Assembly (NCBI RefSeq): GCF_900101335.1
Contig: NZ_FNKA01000002.1
Span: forward strand, 620,001-684,000
Source: Quadrisphaera sp. DSM 44207
GTDB lineage: Bacteria > Actinomycetota > Actinomycetes > Actinomycetales > Quadrisphaeraceae
DNA: 64,000 nt
Reading direction: 5' to 3'
The translations under genes were made by a program, and so were the position numbers. Below the pieces are notes generated by a model. That model worked only from the letters and a program-made list of their open reading frames with translations. It did no database searches and had not been told where the DNA came from. Below, piece by piece: positions 1 to 7,641 of the stretch. The number at the start of each line of letters is the position of its first letter. The stretch's first letter is position 1.

Positions 1-358
1 TGGCGCTGGAGCCGCGGATGCAGAAGCCGTCCGTGACCGGCTTGTACTCGATCTTGTTGCCGTTGGTCAGCTTGCCCAGCCCGACGAGGACGGTCTGGCC
101 CGTCGCGGAGACGTCGACGTAAGCGGAACCCGACGTGACCGGGTAGCTCTGCGAGTCGACGAAGGCGGTCTCGACCGTCGTCGCCACCGTGCGGATGTCC
201 GACTTGATGCTGGAGTCGACGGCCTTCTGGCGCTGGTTGAGGAAGACCGGGACGGCGATCGCGGCGAGGATGCCGATGATGATCATGACGACGAGGAGCT
301 CGATCAGGGTGAAGCCCTGGTCCTTCTCCTCCATGGACGTGCGGACGCGAGCGAGCAC
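1..358 (-). CDS. Type IV pilin (prepilin), 3' end beyond window
   Basis: Structural subunit of a type IV pilus or pseudopilus, made as a prepilin with an N-methylation/cleavage site. The reverse strand reads VLARVRTSMEEKDQG, then FTLIELLVVMIIIGILAAIA. That is the class III signal: Gly before Phe, Glu at mature position 5, and a roughly 20-residue hydrophobic helix. The globular part begins VFLNQRQKAVDSS and continues to the window edge, so the C-terminus is missing. The GTG at 358 is chosen because AGGGGAG lies 6 bases upstream; an in-frame ATG at 334 would still keep a short leader. It lies downstream of the pilT-pilC-HDOD operon but has its own promoter-like element at 420-445. The family and processing motif are certain; whether it is the major or a minor pilin cannot be told. 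Confidence 0.93.
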   Translation of the reverse strand, partial: MLARVRTSMEEKDQGFTLIELLVVMIIIGILAAIAVPVFLNQRQKAVDSSIKSDIRTVATTVETAFVDSQSYPVTSGSAYVDVSATGQTVLVGLGKLTNGNKIEYKPVTDGFCIRGSSA

Positions 359-419
359 CTTCTGCTCCCCTTCGTGAGGACGAGGGCCCGCTCTGGGCGC
401 GGCCCGTGACACCTGGACC

Positions 420-445
420 ATCGGAACGGCGCGGTGGACCTTGAG
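420..445 (-). promoter_or_regulatory. WhiG/FliA-like promoter of the pilin gene
   Basis: Read on the minus strand, CTCAAG (445-440) is followed after 14 bases by TCCGAT (425-420), about 60 bases before the pilin start. It is the weakest of four such elements in this cluster: one base differs in the -10 box and the spacer is one base short. It resembles the sigma-28-type actinobacterial motif CTCA(A/C)-N15/16-GCCGAA and WhiG TAAA-N15-GCCGATAA, both recalled rather than searched. Confidence 0.5.
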
Positions 446-518
446 CCGCGACCCGCCCGGCCGGCTAGCGCTCACCCGATCGGCGCAGGCGCCGAGCCGA
501 GGTGCCGGGCCGGACGCC

Positions 519-1337
519 TCACCACTGCGAGTCAGCGATCCCGTCCCGGATCCGCGGCAGCAGCGCCGCCAGGCGCTCGTCCGGCACCGCTCCCGCGGAC
601 ACGGCCACCACGGACGGCGGCGCCGCGGCGGCGTCGAGCAGCCCGCCGGCGATCGCGGTGCCGGTGCGCAGGCACAGCGCCCACGGCGAGGCGCCCGGGA
701 CGTCGCGGTCGACCTCGTGCAGGGCCCGGGCCATCTCGCGCGGGAACGTCCACGCCGACAGCGCCGCCGCGGAGACCTCGGTGTGCCGGACGCCGTACCG
801 CTCGGCCTCGGCGGCCAGCAGCTGCGCGCGGCCGCCGTCGGCGACCTCCGGCAGCGCCAGCAGCTCGGGGTAGCCCTCGGGGTCGTGCTGGCACAGCACC
901 GCCTGCCCGATGGAGGAGAGCAGGCCGAGGCAGAAGGACTCCGCGGTCGGCAGGCCGAAGCAGCCGGCGAGCTCGCCGCACGCGACGGCGGTGGTCTTCG
1001 ACCGCGTCCAGAAGTCCGCGGGCAGCACCGACTCGTCGTCCGCGCCCGCCGCCGCGACCGCGGCCATCGTGCGCACGGTGGTGAAGCCCACGACCGTGAC
1101 GGAGAACGCGACGGTGCGCACCCTGCCGCCGAGGCCGTAGTAGGCGCTGTTGGCCAGGCGCATGAGGCGCGCCGACAGCGTGGCGTCGGCCACGAGGACG
1201 TCGGCCAGCTCCTTCGCGCCCACGCCGTCGTCGTCCGTCATGGCCACGACGCGGGCCGCCACGGGGCGGCGCGCCGCCAGGGAGTCGACGGTGCCCAGCA
1301 GCTCGTCCAGCGCCGCTCCCGCAGCGGTGCGGGTCAC
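519..1337 (-). CDS. HDOD-domain signalling protein
   Basis: A 272-residue HDOD protein, a degenerate HD-fold domain used in bacterial signalling and motility control without known catalysis. The signature is clear: TLSARLMRLANSAYYG around residues 48-63, followed by VRTVAFSVTVVGFTTVRTM, the helix that in HDOD families carries the conserved turn. A long alpha-helical C-terminal half follows. The GTG start overlaps the pilC stop (GTGA), so it is translationally coupled to the pilus assembly genes. That points to a role in pilus function or its regulation. No output domain (GGDEF, EAL, kinase) is fused to it. The partner is unknown. Confidence 0.85.
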   Translation of the reverse strand: MTRTAAGAALDELLGTVDSLAARRPVAARVVAMTDDDGVGAKELADVLVADATLSARLMRLANSAYYGLGGRVRTVAFSVTVVGFTTVRTMAAVAAAGADDESVLPADFWTRSKTTAVACGELAGCFGLPTAESFCLGLLSSIGQAVLCQHDPEGYPELLALPEVADGGRAQLLAAEAERYGVRHTEVSAAALSAWTFPREMARALHEVDRDVPGASPWALCLRTGTAIAGGLLDAAAAPPSVVAVSAGAVPDERLAALLPRIRDGIADSQW

Positions 1338-2554
1338 TGGATCTGGTCGAAGATGGTGAAGATCGGCAGGTACATCGCGATGATCATCCCGCCGACGACG
1401 GCGCCCAGGACGGCGATCATGATCGGCTCGATGAGGCTCGTCAGCGCCTCGGTCGTCGCCTCGACCTCGGCGTCGTAGAAGTCGGCGACCTTCTCCAGCA
1501 TGGTGTCGGTGGCCCCGGTGTCCTCGCCGACGGCGAGCATCTGCACGACCATCGGGGGGAAGACCCCGTGCCGGGCCAGCGGCGCGGCCATCGACTCGCC
1601 GCGGCGCACGCTGTCCTGCACGTCGCGGGCGGCCCGCTCGAGCACGAGGTTGCCGGCGGTGCCGCCCACGATGTCCAGGCTCTGCAGGATCGGCACCCCC
1701 GAGCGGATCATGGTGCCGAGGTTGCGGCAGAACCGGGCGACGGCGACCTTGCGGAACAGCGGCCCGAAGACCGGCACGCGCAGCACGAGCGGGTCGACGA
1801 CCGAGCGCACGCGGTGGTGGTGGCGCACCCGCCGCCAGACCACCAGCCCGACGGCGGCGAGGACGACGAGCAGGGGCGCGCCGACCTTCATCAGGCCCGA
1901 GAGCCACACCAGCAGGCGCGTCGGCGCCGGCAGCTCTCCGCCGAGCGAGGCGAACATCGAGGCGAAGATCGGGACGATGAACAGCAGCATCCCGACCACG
2001 GCGAGCAGGGCGATGACGAAGACGACGACCGGGTAGGTCATCGCCGACTTCACCTTCCCGCGCAGCTTGACCTCGGCCTCGAAGTTGGCGGCCACCGACT
2101 GCAGCGTGGAGTCCAGGAACCCGCCGACCTCGCCGGCGCGGCACATGTTCATCATCAGCGGCGGGAAGACGCGGGGGTGCTTGGCCAGGGCGACGGACAG
2201 GGACTGCCCGGTCTCGACGTCCTGGCGGACGCTGGCGAGCACCCCGGCGAGGGCCTTGTTCTCGGTCTGCGCGGCGAGGATGGTCAGCGCGCGCAGCAGC
2301 GACAGCCCCGAGTCGATCATCGTGGCGAACTGCCGCGACATCACCGCGAGGTCCTTGAGGGAGACCGAGCGGCCGAAGGGCAGGGTGATCTCGCGGTTGA
2401 GGCCCGTGCCGGCCACCGCCACCGACAGCGGGGCGTGGCCGAGCTGGCGCAGGCGGGCGACGAGCGCGGCCTGGTCGGTGGCCTCCATGCGACCGGTGAC
2501 GACCTTGCCGGCGCGGTCGCGCACGGTGTACTCGAACGTCGTGGTGGTGGCCAT
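1334..2554 (-). CDS. pilC: Type IV pilus inner-membrane platform protein PilC
   Basis: Polytopic platform protein that couples the PilB/PilT motors to pilin assembly. The 406-residue protein has the GspF/PilC layout: a soluble N-terminus (FEYTVRDRAGKVVTGRMEA), a first T2SSF domain beginning FATMIDSGLSLLRAL around residue 75, a membrane helix near 175-200 (VVVFVIALLAVVGMLLFIVP), another near 225-245, a second T2SSF domain with FCRNLGTMIRSGVPILQSL, and a C-terminal membrane helix (PIMIAVLGAVVGGMIIAMYL). The ATG at 2554 lies 26 bases after the pilT stop, so the genes should share a transcript. Length is normal for the family. Assignment to pilus rather than type II secretion rests on the neighbouring pilT. 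Confidence 0.93.
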   Translation of the reverse strand: MATTTTFEYTVRDRAGKVVTGRMEATDQAALVARLRQLGHAPLSVAVAGTGLNREITLPFGRSVSLKDLAVMSRQFATMIDSGLSLLRALTILAAQTENKALAGVLASVRQDVETGQSLSVALAKHPRVFPPLMMNMCRAGEVGGFLDSTLQSVAANFEAEVKLRGKVKSAMTYPVVVFVIALLAVVGMLLFIVPIFASMFASLGGELPAPTRLLVWLSGLMKVGAPLLVVLAAVGLVVWRRVRHHHRVRSVVDPLVLRVPVFGPLFRKVAVARFCRNLGTMIRSGVPILQSLDIVGGTAGNLVLERAARDVQDSVRRGESMAAPLARHGVFPPMVVQMLAVGEDTGATDTMLEKVADFYDAEVEATTEALTSLIEPIMIAVLGAVVGGMIIAMYLPIFTIFDQIQ

Positions 2555-2580
2555 GCGTGCCGTCCTCTCCCGCGCCCTGC

Positions 2581-3840
2581 TCAGGACCGGCCGGTCATGC
2601 GGGTGAAGTCCTCGACGTGGTGGCACTTCTCGAGGCCGTGGGCGGGCGAGATCCGCCCCGTGCGCACGAGGTCGGCCAGGTGCTGGTCGAGGGTGTGCAT
2701 GCCGTGCTGGGCCCCGGCCTGCATCGCCGAGTAGATCTGGTGGGTCTTGCCCTCGCGGATGAGGTTGCGGATCGCGGGGGTGGCGACCATGACCTCGGTG
2801 GCGACCACGCGCCCGGAGCCGTCGGAGGTCTTGCACAGCGTCTGGCTGACGACGCCCTGGATCGCGCCGGCCAGCTGCACGCGCACCTGCTCCTGCTGCT
2901 CGGGCGGGAAGACGTCGATGACGCGGTCGACGGTCTGCGCGGCGTCCTGCGTGTGCAGCGTCGCGAAGACCAGGTGGCCGGTCTCGGCGGCGGTCAGGGC
3001 CACCGACATCGTCTCCAGGTCGCGCAGCTCGCCGACGAGGATGATGTCCGGGTCCTGGCGCAGCACGTGCTTCAGAGCGCTGGCGAAGGACTTCGTGTCC
3101 TCCCCCACCTCGCGCTGGTTGACCAGGCACGACTTGTGGCGGTGGAGGAACTCGATCGGGTCCTCCACGGTCATGATGTGGTCGCGGCGGGTGCGGTTGG
3201 CCAGGTCGACCAGGGCGGCCAGCGTCGTGGACTTGCCCGAGCCGGTCGGTCCGGTCACGAGCACGAGCCCGCGCGGCAGCCCCGCGAAGGCGGCGACGGC
3301 GCCGGGCACGCCGAGCTCCTCCAGCGGCTTGATCTCGAAGGGGATCACGCGGAAGGCGGCGCCGACGGACTCGCGCTGGCGGTAGAGGTTGACGCGGAAG
3401 CGGGCCCGGCCCGGCAGGGCGAAGGCGAAGTCGAGCTCGAGGGCGTCCTCGAACCGCTCCCGCTGCTTCTGGGTGAGCATCGCGAACAGCACGCGCTGCA
3501 GCACGGGAGCCGTCAGCGGCGGGTGGCCGGGCAGCGTCGTCAGCTCGCCGTTCAGGCGCACGGTCGGCGGCGCGCCGGTGGTCAGGTGCAGGTCGGAGGC
3601 GCCGGCGTCCAGCATCTGCGCGAGGACCCCGGGCAGGTCGACGTCGTCCGCCTGCACGCGCTGCTCGGTCGTGGCGCGGGCGTAGGCGTCGGCCGGCGCC
3701 GCGGGCGCCGGCTGCGCGAGCACGGGCGCGAGCACGGGCGCGAGCACGGGCGCGAGGCCGGGCTGGTGCGGCACGGGCAGGGGCGCCAGCGGAACGGACG
3801 GCACGCCGCTCGGGCGCGCGTGCTCACCTCGGTGGTCCAC
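2581..3840 (-). CDS. pilT: Pilus retraction ATPase PilT
   Basis: Hexameric ATPase that depolymerises type IV pili and powers twitching. In the 419-residue protein an Ala/Pro-rich N-terminal tail of about 70 residues precedes the PilT core. That core has a PAS-like N-domain (DLHLTTGAPPTVRLNGEL), Walker A GPTGSGKST near residue 200, the Asp box (VEDPIEFLHRHKSCLVNQREVG), Walker B (DPDIILVGELRD) and the His box (TGHLVFATLHTQDAAQTVDR). GELRD instead of GEMRD is a minor variant. The GTG start has GGAGGAGG 5 bases upstream. Three exact 12-base repeats encode an LAPV-type stretch in the tail. No pilB-type assembly ATPase is visible in the window. A sigma-28-like promoter lies 45 bases upstream. Confidence 0.95.
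   Translation of the reverse strand: MDHRGEHARPSGVPSVPLAPLPVPHQPGLAPVLAPVLAPVLAQPAPAAPADAYARATTEQRVQADDVDLPGVLAQMLDAGASDLHLTTGAPPTVRLNGELTTLPGHPPLTAPVLQRVLFAMLTQKQRERFEDALELDFAFALPGRARFRVNLYRQRESVGAAFRVIPFEIKPLEELGVPGAVAAFAGLPRGLVLVTGPTGSGKSTTLAALVDLANRTRRDHIMTVEDPIEFLHRHKSCLVNQREVGEDTKSFASALKHVLRQDPDIILVGELRDLETMSVALTAAETGHLVFATLHTQDAAQTVDRVIDVFPPEQQEQVRVQLAGAIQGVVSQTLCKTSDGSGRVVATEVMVATPAIRNLIREGKTHQIYSAMQAGAQHGMHTLDQHLADLVRTGRISPAHGLEKCHHVEDFTRMTGRS
3721..3756. repeat. 12-bp tandem repeat, 3 copies, in pilT
   Basis: Three exact copies of cacgggcgcgag sit inside the N-terminal tail of PilT, where the minus-strand product reads as repeated LAPV. Being in frame, copy-number changes would lengthen or shorten the tail by four residues. 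Confidence 0.85.
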
Positions 3841-3884
3841 CGGTGCCTCCTCCAGCGGAGGGCGTTCGCCTCCGACGGGTCTTC

Positions 3885-3911
3885 ATCGGCCGGTAGCGGG
3901 CCGGTCTTGAG
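3885..3911 (-). promoter_or_regulatory. WhiG/FliA-like promoter of pilT-pilC-HDOD
   Basis: Minus-strand CTCAAG (3911-3906), a 15-base spacer, then GCCGAT followed by GAAG (3890-3885). The -10 box ends 45 bases before the pilT GTG, leaving room for a leader with the strong Shine-Dalgarno. Identical boxes and spacing recur upstream of the DUF1059 gene and, with one change, the EAL gene. Confidence 0.65.
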
Positions 3912-3914
3912 AGC

Positions 3915-3953
3915 GCGACGGCTCCGGTCCCCTGGAGGGGCCGGAGCCGTCGC
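3915..3953 (-). terminator. Hairpin terminator after the DUF1059 gene
   Basis: A 13-base perfect stem (gcgacggctccgg / ccggagccgtcgc at 3915-3927 and 3941-3953), extended by an inner cccc-gggg stem. It lies 55 bases downstream of the DUF1059 stop and directly upstream of the pilT -35 box. There is no T-run, as is usual in such GC-rich genomes. Confidence 0.7.
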
Positions 3954-4007
3954 GGGCGCTGAGCGCTGCAGGTGCTGCGGATGGTGCGGGTGCTGCGGGT
4001 GCTGCGC

Positions 4008-4190
4008 TCAGGCGGGGCTGGCGGTGCGGATGCGCGCGCGCACGGCGCCCAGCAGCTCCGGGCTGACCTCGGGAACGCCGTGCGCCTCGGCGGCGTGGGC
4101 ACCGACGCGCAGGAGGAGGAGCTCCTCGGTCGGCTCGGCGAACGCGGCGTCGCAGCCGGGGACGACGTCCCCGCAGGCGAACAGCTTCAT
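4008..4190 (-). CDS. DUF1059 small protein
   Basis: A 60-residue soluble protein beginning MKLFACGDVVPGCDAAF, the characteristic start of the DUF1059 family, with Cys at positions 6 and 13. A His-containing helix (VGAHAAEAHGV) occupies the middle. The function of the family is not established. The ATG at 4190 has GGAGGAGG 6 bases upstream. The gene stands alone between the EAL gene and pilT, but its promoter motif matches that of its motility neighbours, suggesting co-regulation. Family membership is recalled from the N-terminal motif. Confidence 0.85.
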   Translation of the reverse strand: MKLFACGDVVPGCDAAFAEPTEELLLLRVGAHAAEAHGVPEVSPELLGAVRARIRTASPA

Positions 4191-4237
4191 CGGTTCCTCC
4201 TCCTGGCCCGGACGCGGCGTCCGGCTCCCGGCGGTGG

Positions 4238-4264
4238 ATCGGCCGGGCCGCGCCCGGGCTTGAG
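4238..4264 (-). promoter_or_regulatory. WhiG/FliA-like promoter of the DUF1059 gene
   Basis: Minus-strand CTCAAG (4264-4259), 15-base spacer, GCCGAT (4243-4238), ending 47 bases before the ATG. Both hexamers and the spacing are the same as at pilT. Confidence 0.65.
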
Positions 4265-4329
4265 CGCCGCTGCGCCGAGCGGGTCAGCGGGCGCGCGGGC
4301 GTGCGGGCGCGTGGGCGTGCGGGTGCGGC

Positions 4330-5472
4330 TCAGGCCTGGCCCGTGCGGGCGAGGTGGAGGACGACGTCCTCCATGAGCACGACGCCGGTGCACAGCCCGC
4401 GCGGGTCGACGACGACCACGGGGTCGAAGCGCTGCTCCGGGCGGCGGCTCATGGCCCGGCGGGCCACCTCGGTGACCGGCTCGGAGGGGTGGCAGCGCAG
4501 GGTGACGAACACGCGGCGCGCGCCGCCGGGGTGCTGCAGCAGCACCTGGGCGGGTGAGCCGTCGGTGTGCACCAGCACGGTCGCCTCCGCCGCCGCGTCG
4601 GCGGCGGGCGGCGAGGCGAGCGGGGCCTGCGCGACCGGGCGCACCAGCGGCGCGAGCGCGTCCTGCAGGACGACGCGATCGGCCAGCTCCCGCACGCGCG
4701 CGCGCACCGCCGGGTCGAGGGCGGCCATGACGGGGGCCGGGCGCCCGAGCAGGTAGCCCTGCGCGAGCGGGATGCCGAGGCCGACGAGGGCGGTCAGCTC
4801 GCCCTCGGTCTCGACGCCCTCGGCGAGCAGCCAGGCGTCGAGGCGGCCCGCGTAGCTGCCGAGCAGCTCGACCAGGGCCGCCTTGACCGGGTCGGTGTCG
4901 AGGGAGGAGACCAGCGCCCGGTCGACCTTGACGATGTCGGGGCGCAGCTGCGCCAGCTGCAGCAGGCCCGAGTAGCCGGTGCCCGCGTCGTCGAGGGCCA
5001 CCATGGCGCCGAGCTCGCGCACGCGGGCGACGCCCTCGCGCACCCGCGGCAGGTCGGTGTACGGCACGTGCTCGGTCAGCTCGACCACGAGGCGCTGCAG
5101 CCCGCCGCGGCGGGCGGCGAGGTCCTCGACCAGCTGGCGCCAGCCGTCCTCGACCCACCGCTCGGGCCCGGTGTTGACGGTCAGGAACGTCGAGCCGGGC
5201 AGGACGTCGAGCAGCTGCACGGCGCGCTCGAGCACGACGGCGTCGAGCGCGCCGCCGAGGCCGCCGGCCTCCGCGGCGGCGAAGACGGCGTCCGGGGGCG
5301 GGGCGTCGGGCCCGAAGCGCGAGAGCACCTCGTACCCGGCGACGGCGCCGCGGGCGAGGTCGGCGATGGGCTGCACGTGCACGCCGAGGCACCGGGGGTG
5401 CTCCAGGACGCGCGCGACGACGTCGAGCGGGTCCGCGGTGCGGCGGGGCCTGACCTGGCGCACGGCGCCCAC
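4330..5472 (-). CDS. EAL-domain cyclic-di-GMP phosphodiesterase
   Basis: Probable enzyme hydrolysing the second messenger c-di-GMP. The EAL core carries the expected residues: YEVLSRF (EVL for EAL), VNTGP (Asn), LVVELTEH (Glu), ALDDAGTGYSGL (Asp-Asp), IVKVDRALV (Lys), LAEGVE (Glu) and QGYLLGRP (Gln). The metal ligands and catalytic Lys therefore look intact. The last 85 residues (from about VLVHTDGSPAQ to VVVVDPRGLCTGVVLMEDV) resemble a CBS-like module. The frame is open to a GTG at 5496, but that codon lies only 9 bases below the -10 box. The GTG at 5472, with GGAG 8 bases upstream, is preferred; a leaderless start at 5496 is possible. A role in pilus-based motility is inferred from position and promoter. 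Confidence 0.88.
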   Translation of the reverse strand: MGAVRQVRPRRTADPLDVVARVLEHPRCLGVHVQPIADLARGAVAGYEVLSRFGPDAPPPDAVFAAAEAGGLGGALDAVVLERAVQLLDVLPGSTFLTVNTGPERWVEDGWRQLVEDLAARRGGLQRLVVELTEHVPYTDLPRVREGVARVRELGAMVALDDAGTGYSGLLQLAQLRPDIVKVDRALVSSLDTDPVKAALVELLGSYAGRLDAWLLAEGVETEGELTALVGLGIPLAQGYLLGRPAPVMAALDPAVRARVRELADRVVLQDALAPLVRPVAQAPLASPPAADAAAEATVLVHTDGSPAQVLLQHPGGARRVFVTLRCHPSEPVTEVARRAMSRRPEQRFDPVVVVDPRGLCTGVVLMEDVVLHLARTGQA

Positions 5473-5505
5473 CCCCTCCCGCTCCAGCCGGTGCACGGTG
5501 GTGGT

Positions 5506-5532
5506 GTCGGCAGGCGGGCCCGGGCCCTTGAG
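5506..5532 (-). promoter_or_regulatory. WhiG/FliA-like promoter of the EAL gene
   Basis: Minus-strand CTCAAG (5532-5527), 15-base spacer, GCCGAC (5511-5506). The site differs from the pilT and DUF1059 promoters by one base. Transcription would begin near 5500, almost at the most upstream GTG (5496). Confidence 0.6.
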
Positions 5533-5575
5533 CGCCCCGGGCGGCGCGGTCCGGCGCCCGGGGGGCGCGCGCCGC

Positions 5576-6439
5576 TCAGCGGGAGCGGGCGGCGAGCTCG
5601 TCCTCGCCGGCGCGGCGCATGACCTCCAGCGGCGCCTCGTGCCCGGTCATCATGCGCACCTGCTCCCCGGCCTGGTGCAGCAGCATCGCGAAGCCGCTGA
5701 CGACGGCGCCCCCGCGCGCCGACCACGCGCGGGCGAGCGCCGTCGGCCACGGCGCGTAGACGACGTCCAGCAGCACGCCCGCCCCCGCCGCGCCCGCGCT
5801 GGGCCGCGACAGCTGCGCGGCCAGGTCGTCGGCCGCGCCGGCGGGCACGGTGGAGACCACCAGCTGCGCGCCGAGCGCGCGGTGCGCGCGCTCCCACGGC
5901 GCGACGTCGAGGGCGACCCCGAGGCGGTCGGCGACCTCGTGCAGCGCCGCCGCCCGCAGCGGCGAGCGCACGTGGACGGTCGGCTCGCGCACCCCGAGCA
6001 CGCGCAGCGCGGCCAGGGCGGACGCCGCGGTGGCGCCGCCGCCGAGCACCGCCGCCGAGGTGGCGCGCTGCACGCCGGCCTCGCGCAGCGCCGCGACGAG
6101 GCCGTGCACGTCGGTGTTCTCCCCGCGCCAGCGCAGCCGCTGGCCCGGCTCCGGCATCGGGCCGGGCATCGGCAGCAGCGTGTTGACCGCCCCGACGGCC
6201 GCGGCCAGGGGCGAGACCTCGTCGAGCAGGGGCAGCGCCACCTGCTTGAGCGGCATCGTCAGCGACAGCCCGCCCCACTCGACGTCCAGGGAGGCCAGCA
6301 GGGGCGCGAGCTCGTGCTCCTGCACGTCCAGCGCCGAGTAGCGCCACCGGCCCACCAGGCCCAGCGCCGCGTACGCCGCCGTGTGCAGCACCGGCGACAG
6401 CGAGTGCGCGACCGGATGGCCCAGGACGGCGGCCCTCAC
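5576..6439 (-). CDS. aroE: Shikimate dehydrogenase
   Basis: NADPH-dependent reduction of 3-dehydroshikimate to shikimate in aromatic amino acid synthesis. The 287-residue protein starts MRAAVLGHPVAHSLSP, the substrate-binding signature. It has the catalytic Lys in SLTMPLKQV (about residue 67), the paired Asp in ENTDVHGLV, and a nucleotide-binding turn written AVLGGGATAAS instead of the usual GAGGA. The GTG start lies 7 bases after the mltG stop, the conserved mltG-aroE order of actinobacteria. Length is normal. An insertion of a few residues (MPGPMPEPGQRLRWR) precedes the ENTD motif. Confidence 0.93.
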   Translation of the reverse strand: MRAAVLGHPVAHSLSPVLHTAAYAALGLVGRWRYSALDVQEHELAPLLASLDVEWGGLSLTMPLKQVALPLLDEVSPLAAAVGAVNTLLPMPGPMPEPGQRLRWRGENTDVHGLVAALREAGVQRATSAAVLGGGATAASALAALRVLGVREPTVHVRSPLRAAALHEVADRLGVALDVAPWERAHRALGAQLVVSTVPAGAADDLAAQLSRPSAGAAGAGVLLDVVYAPWPTALARAWSARGGAVVSGFAMLLHQAGEQVRMMTGHEAPLEVMRRAGEDELAARSR

Positions 6440-6446
6440 GGCCGGC

Positions 6447-7574
6447 TCAGCCCTGCGGGTTCTCGCGCAGCCACTGCTGGAACTGCCGGACGTTGCGCTG
6501 GTGCTCCTCGCCCGTGACCGCGAACAGCGTCTCGCCGGTGTCGGGGTCGACGACCACGAAGTACCGCCAGTCGCCGGGCGTCGGGGAGAGCACCGCGCGC
6601 AGCGCCGCCTCCCCCGGGTTGTTGATCGGCCCCGGTGGGAGCCCCGAGTGCAGGTACGTGTTGTACGGGGAGGGGTTGGCGCGGTCCTGCGCCGTGGTGG
6701 TGATGCCGGACTTGCCGTTGGCGTAGTTGACGGTCGTGTCCAGCTGCAGCGGGGTGCCGTCGGCGAGCCGGTTCTCCAAGACCCGGGCGACCCTGCCCAT
6801 GTCGTCCGTCGTGCTGGCCTCGGCCTGCACGAGGCTGGCCCTGGTCAGGACGCCGTGCCGCTGATCGGCGGGCACGCCGAGGGAGTCCAGCGCCTCCCGC
6901 GAGCGCGCCACCATCGACTGCAGCACCTCCAGGGCGCTCACGTCGAGGTCGTAGTCGTAGGTGGCGGGGAACAGGTGGCCCTCGACGACGCCGCCGGCCT
7001 CCGGCGGCAGGCCGAGGGCGGGGTCGGCGGCGGCGGCCTCGTAGTCGGCGACGGGGATGCCGGTGGCCTCGGCGAGGCGCTCGTAGGTGCGGGCCGCGGT
7101 GAAGCCCTCGGGCACCGTGACGCGGAAGGACTGGCGCGAGGCGGGGTCGAGCAGCAGCGCCATGGCGTCCCGGGCGCTCATCTGCCGGCGCAGCTCGTAC
7201 GTGCCAGGCTGGATCGTCGCGGCGCGCGGCTCGTCGGCGGCGGCCTCGACGAAGGCGCCGGCGGTCTTGACCACGCCGGCCTCCTCCAGCACGCGCCCGA
7301 TGGTGCGCCCGCTGGCCCCGGCGGTCACCTGCACCCGCACCGCCTCGGTGCCCGCGCCCTCGTAGTCGTCGGGCTCGGTCAGCTGGGCGACGACGTCCCG
7401 CAGCTGGGCCGAGGCGAGGTACGTGCCGCCCCCGACGACGAGCAGGCACACCAGCAGCACGGCCAGGGTGCGCAAGCGCCGGCGACGGCGCTGGGAGCGG
7501 CGGCGCTCCTGCGACCGGCGACCCGACCGGGTCGGCGGTGCGCTGGGCAGGTCCTGCAACGACAGGCCGCTCAC
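6447..7574 (-). CDS. mltG: Endolytic murein transglycosylase MltG
   Basis: Membrane-anchored enzyme that cleaves nascent peptidoglycan strands and ends their elongation. The 375-residue product has a basic cytoplasmic tail (RRSQERRRSQRRRRRLR), one membrane helix (LAVLLVCLLVVGGGTYL, about residues 35-52), a LysM-like region and the YceG catalytic domain. That domain has LTRASLVQAEA, where the Glu aligns with the catalytic Glu, followed by VARVLENRL, the PSPYNTYLHSGLPPGPINNPG signature and WRYFVVVDPDTGETLF near the C-terminus. The GTG at 7574 has GGGAGG at good spacing; another GTG 9 bases upstream would sit on the Shine-Dalgarno. It lies between ruvX and aroE as in other actinobacteria. Confidence 0.92.
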   Translation of the reverse strand: MSGLSLQDLPSAPPTRSGRRSQERRRSQRRRRRLRTLAVLLVCLLVVGGGTYLASAQLRDVVAQLTEPDDYEGAGTEAVRVQVTAGASGRTIGRVLEEAGVVKTAGAFVEAAADEPRAATIQPGTYELRRQMSARDAMALLLDPASRQSFRVTVPEGFTAARTYERLAEATGIPVADYEAAAADPALGLPPEAGGVVEGHLFPATYDYDLDVSALEVLQSMVARSREALDSLGVPADQRHGVLTRASLVQAEASTTDDMGRVARVLENRLADGTPLQLDTTVNYANGKSGITTTAQDRANPSPYNTYLHSGLPPGPINNPGEAALRAVLSPTPGDWRYFVVVDPDTGETLFAVTGEEHQRNVRQFQQWLRENPQG

Positions 7575-7641
7575 GCCGCCCACCTCCCTCGTGCTCGTCC
7601 GCGCCGGACGCGGCGGGCAGCCGCCCGGCCCTGCTCCGGCC

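Noticed and set aside
434-1478. Plus-strand frames opposite the HDOD gene
   Set aside because: Arg/Ala/Pro-rich translations without domain similarity, typical shadow frames of high-GC DNA.
1334-3130. Extended minus-strand frame beyond the pilC ATG
   Set aside because: The part upstream of 2554 runs out of frame through pilT and is Arg/Pro-rich; the pilC homology begins at MATTTTFEYTVRDR.
5497-5575. Possible c-di-GMP riboswitch upstream of the EAL gene
   Set aside because: No conserved GEMM core could be found in the short spacer, and the promoter motif leaves almost no leader.
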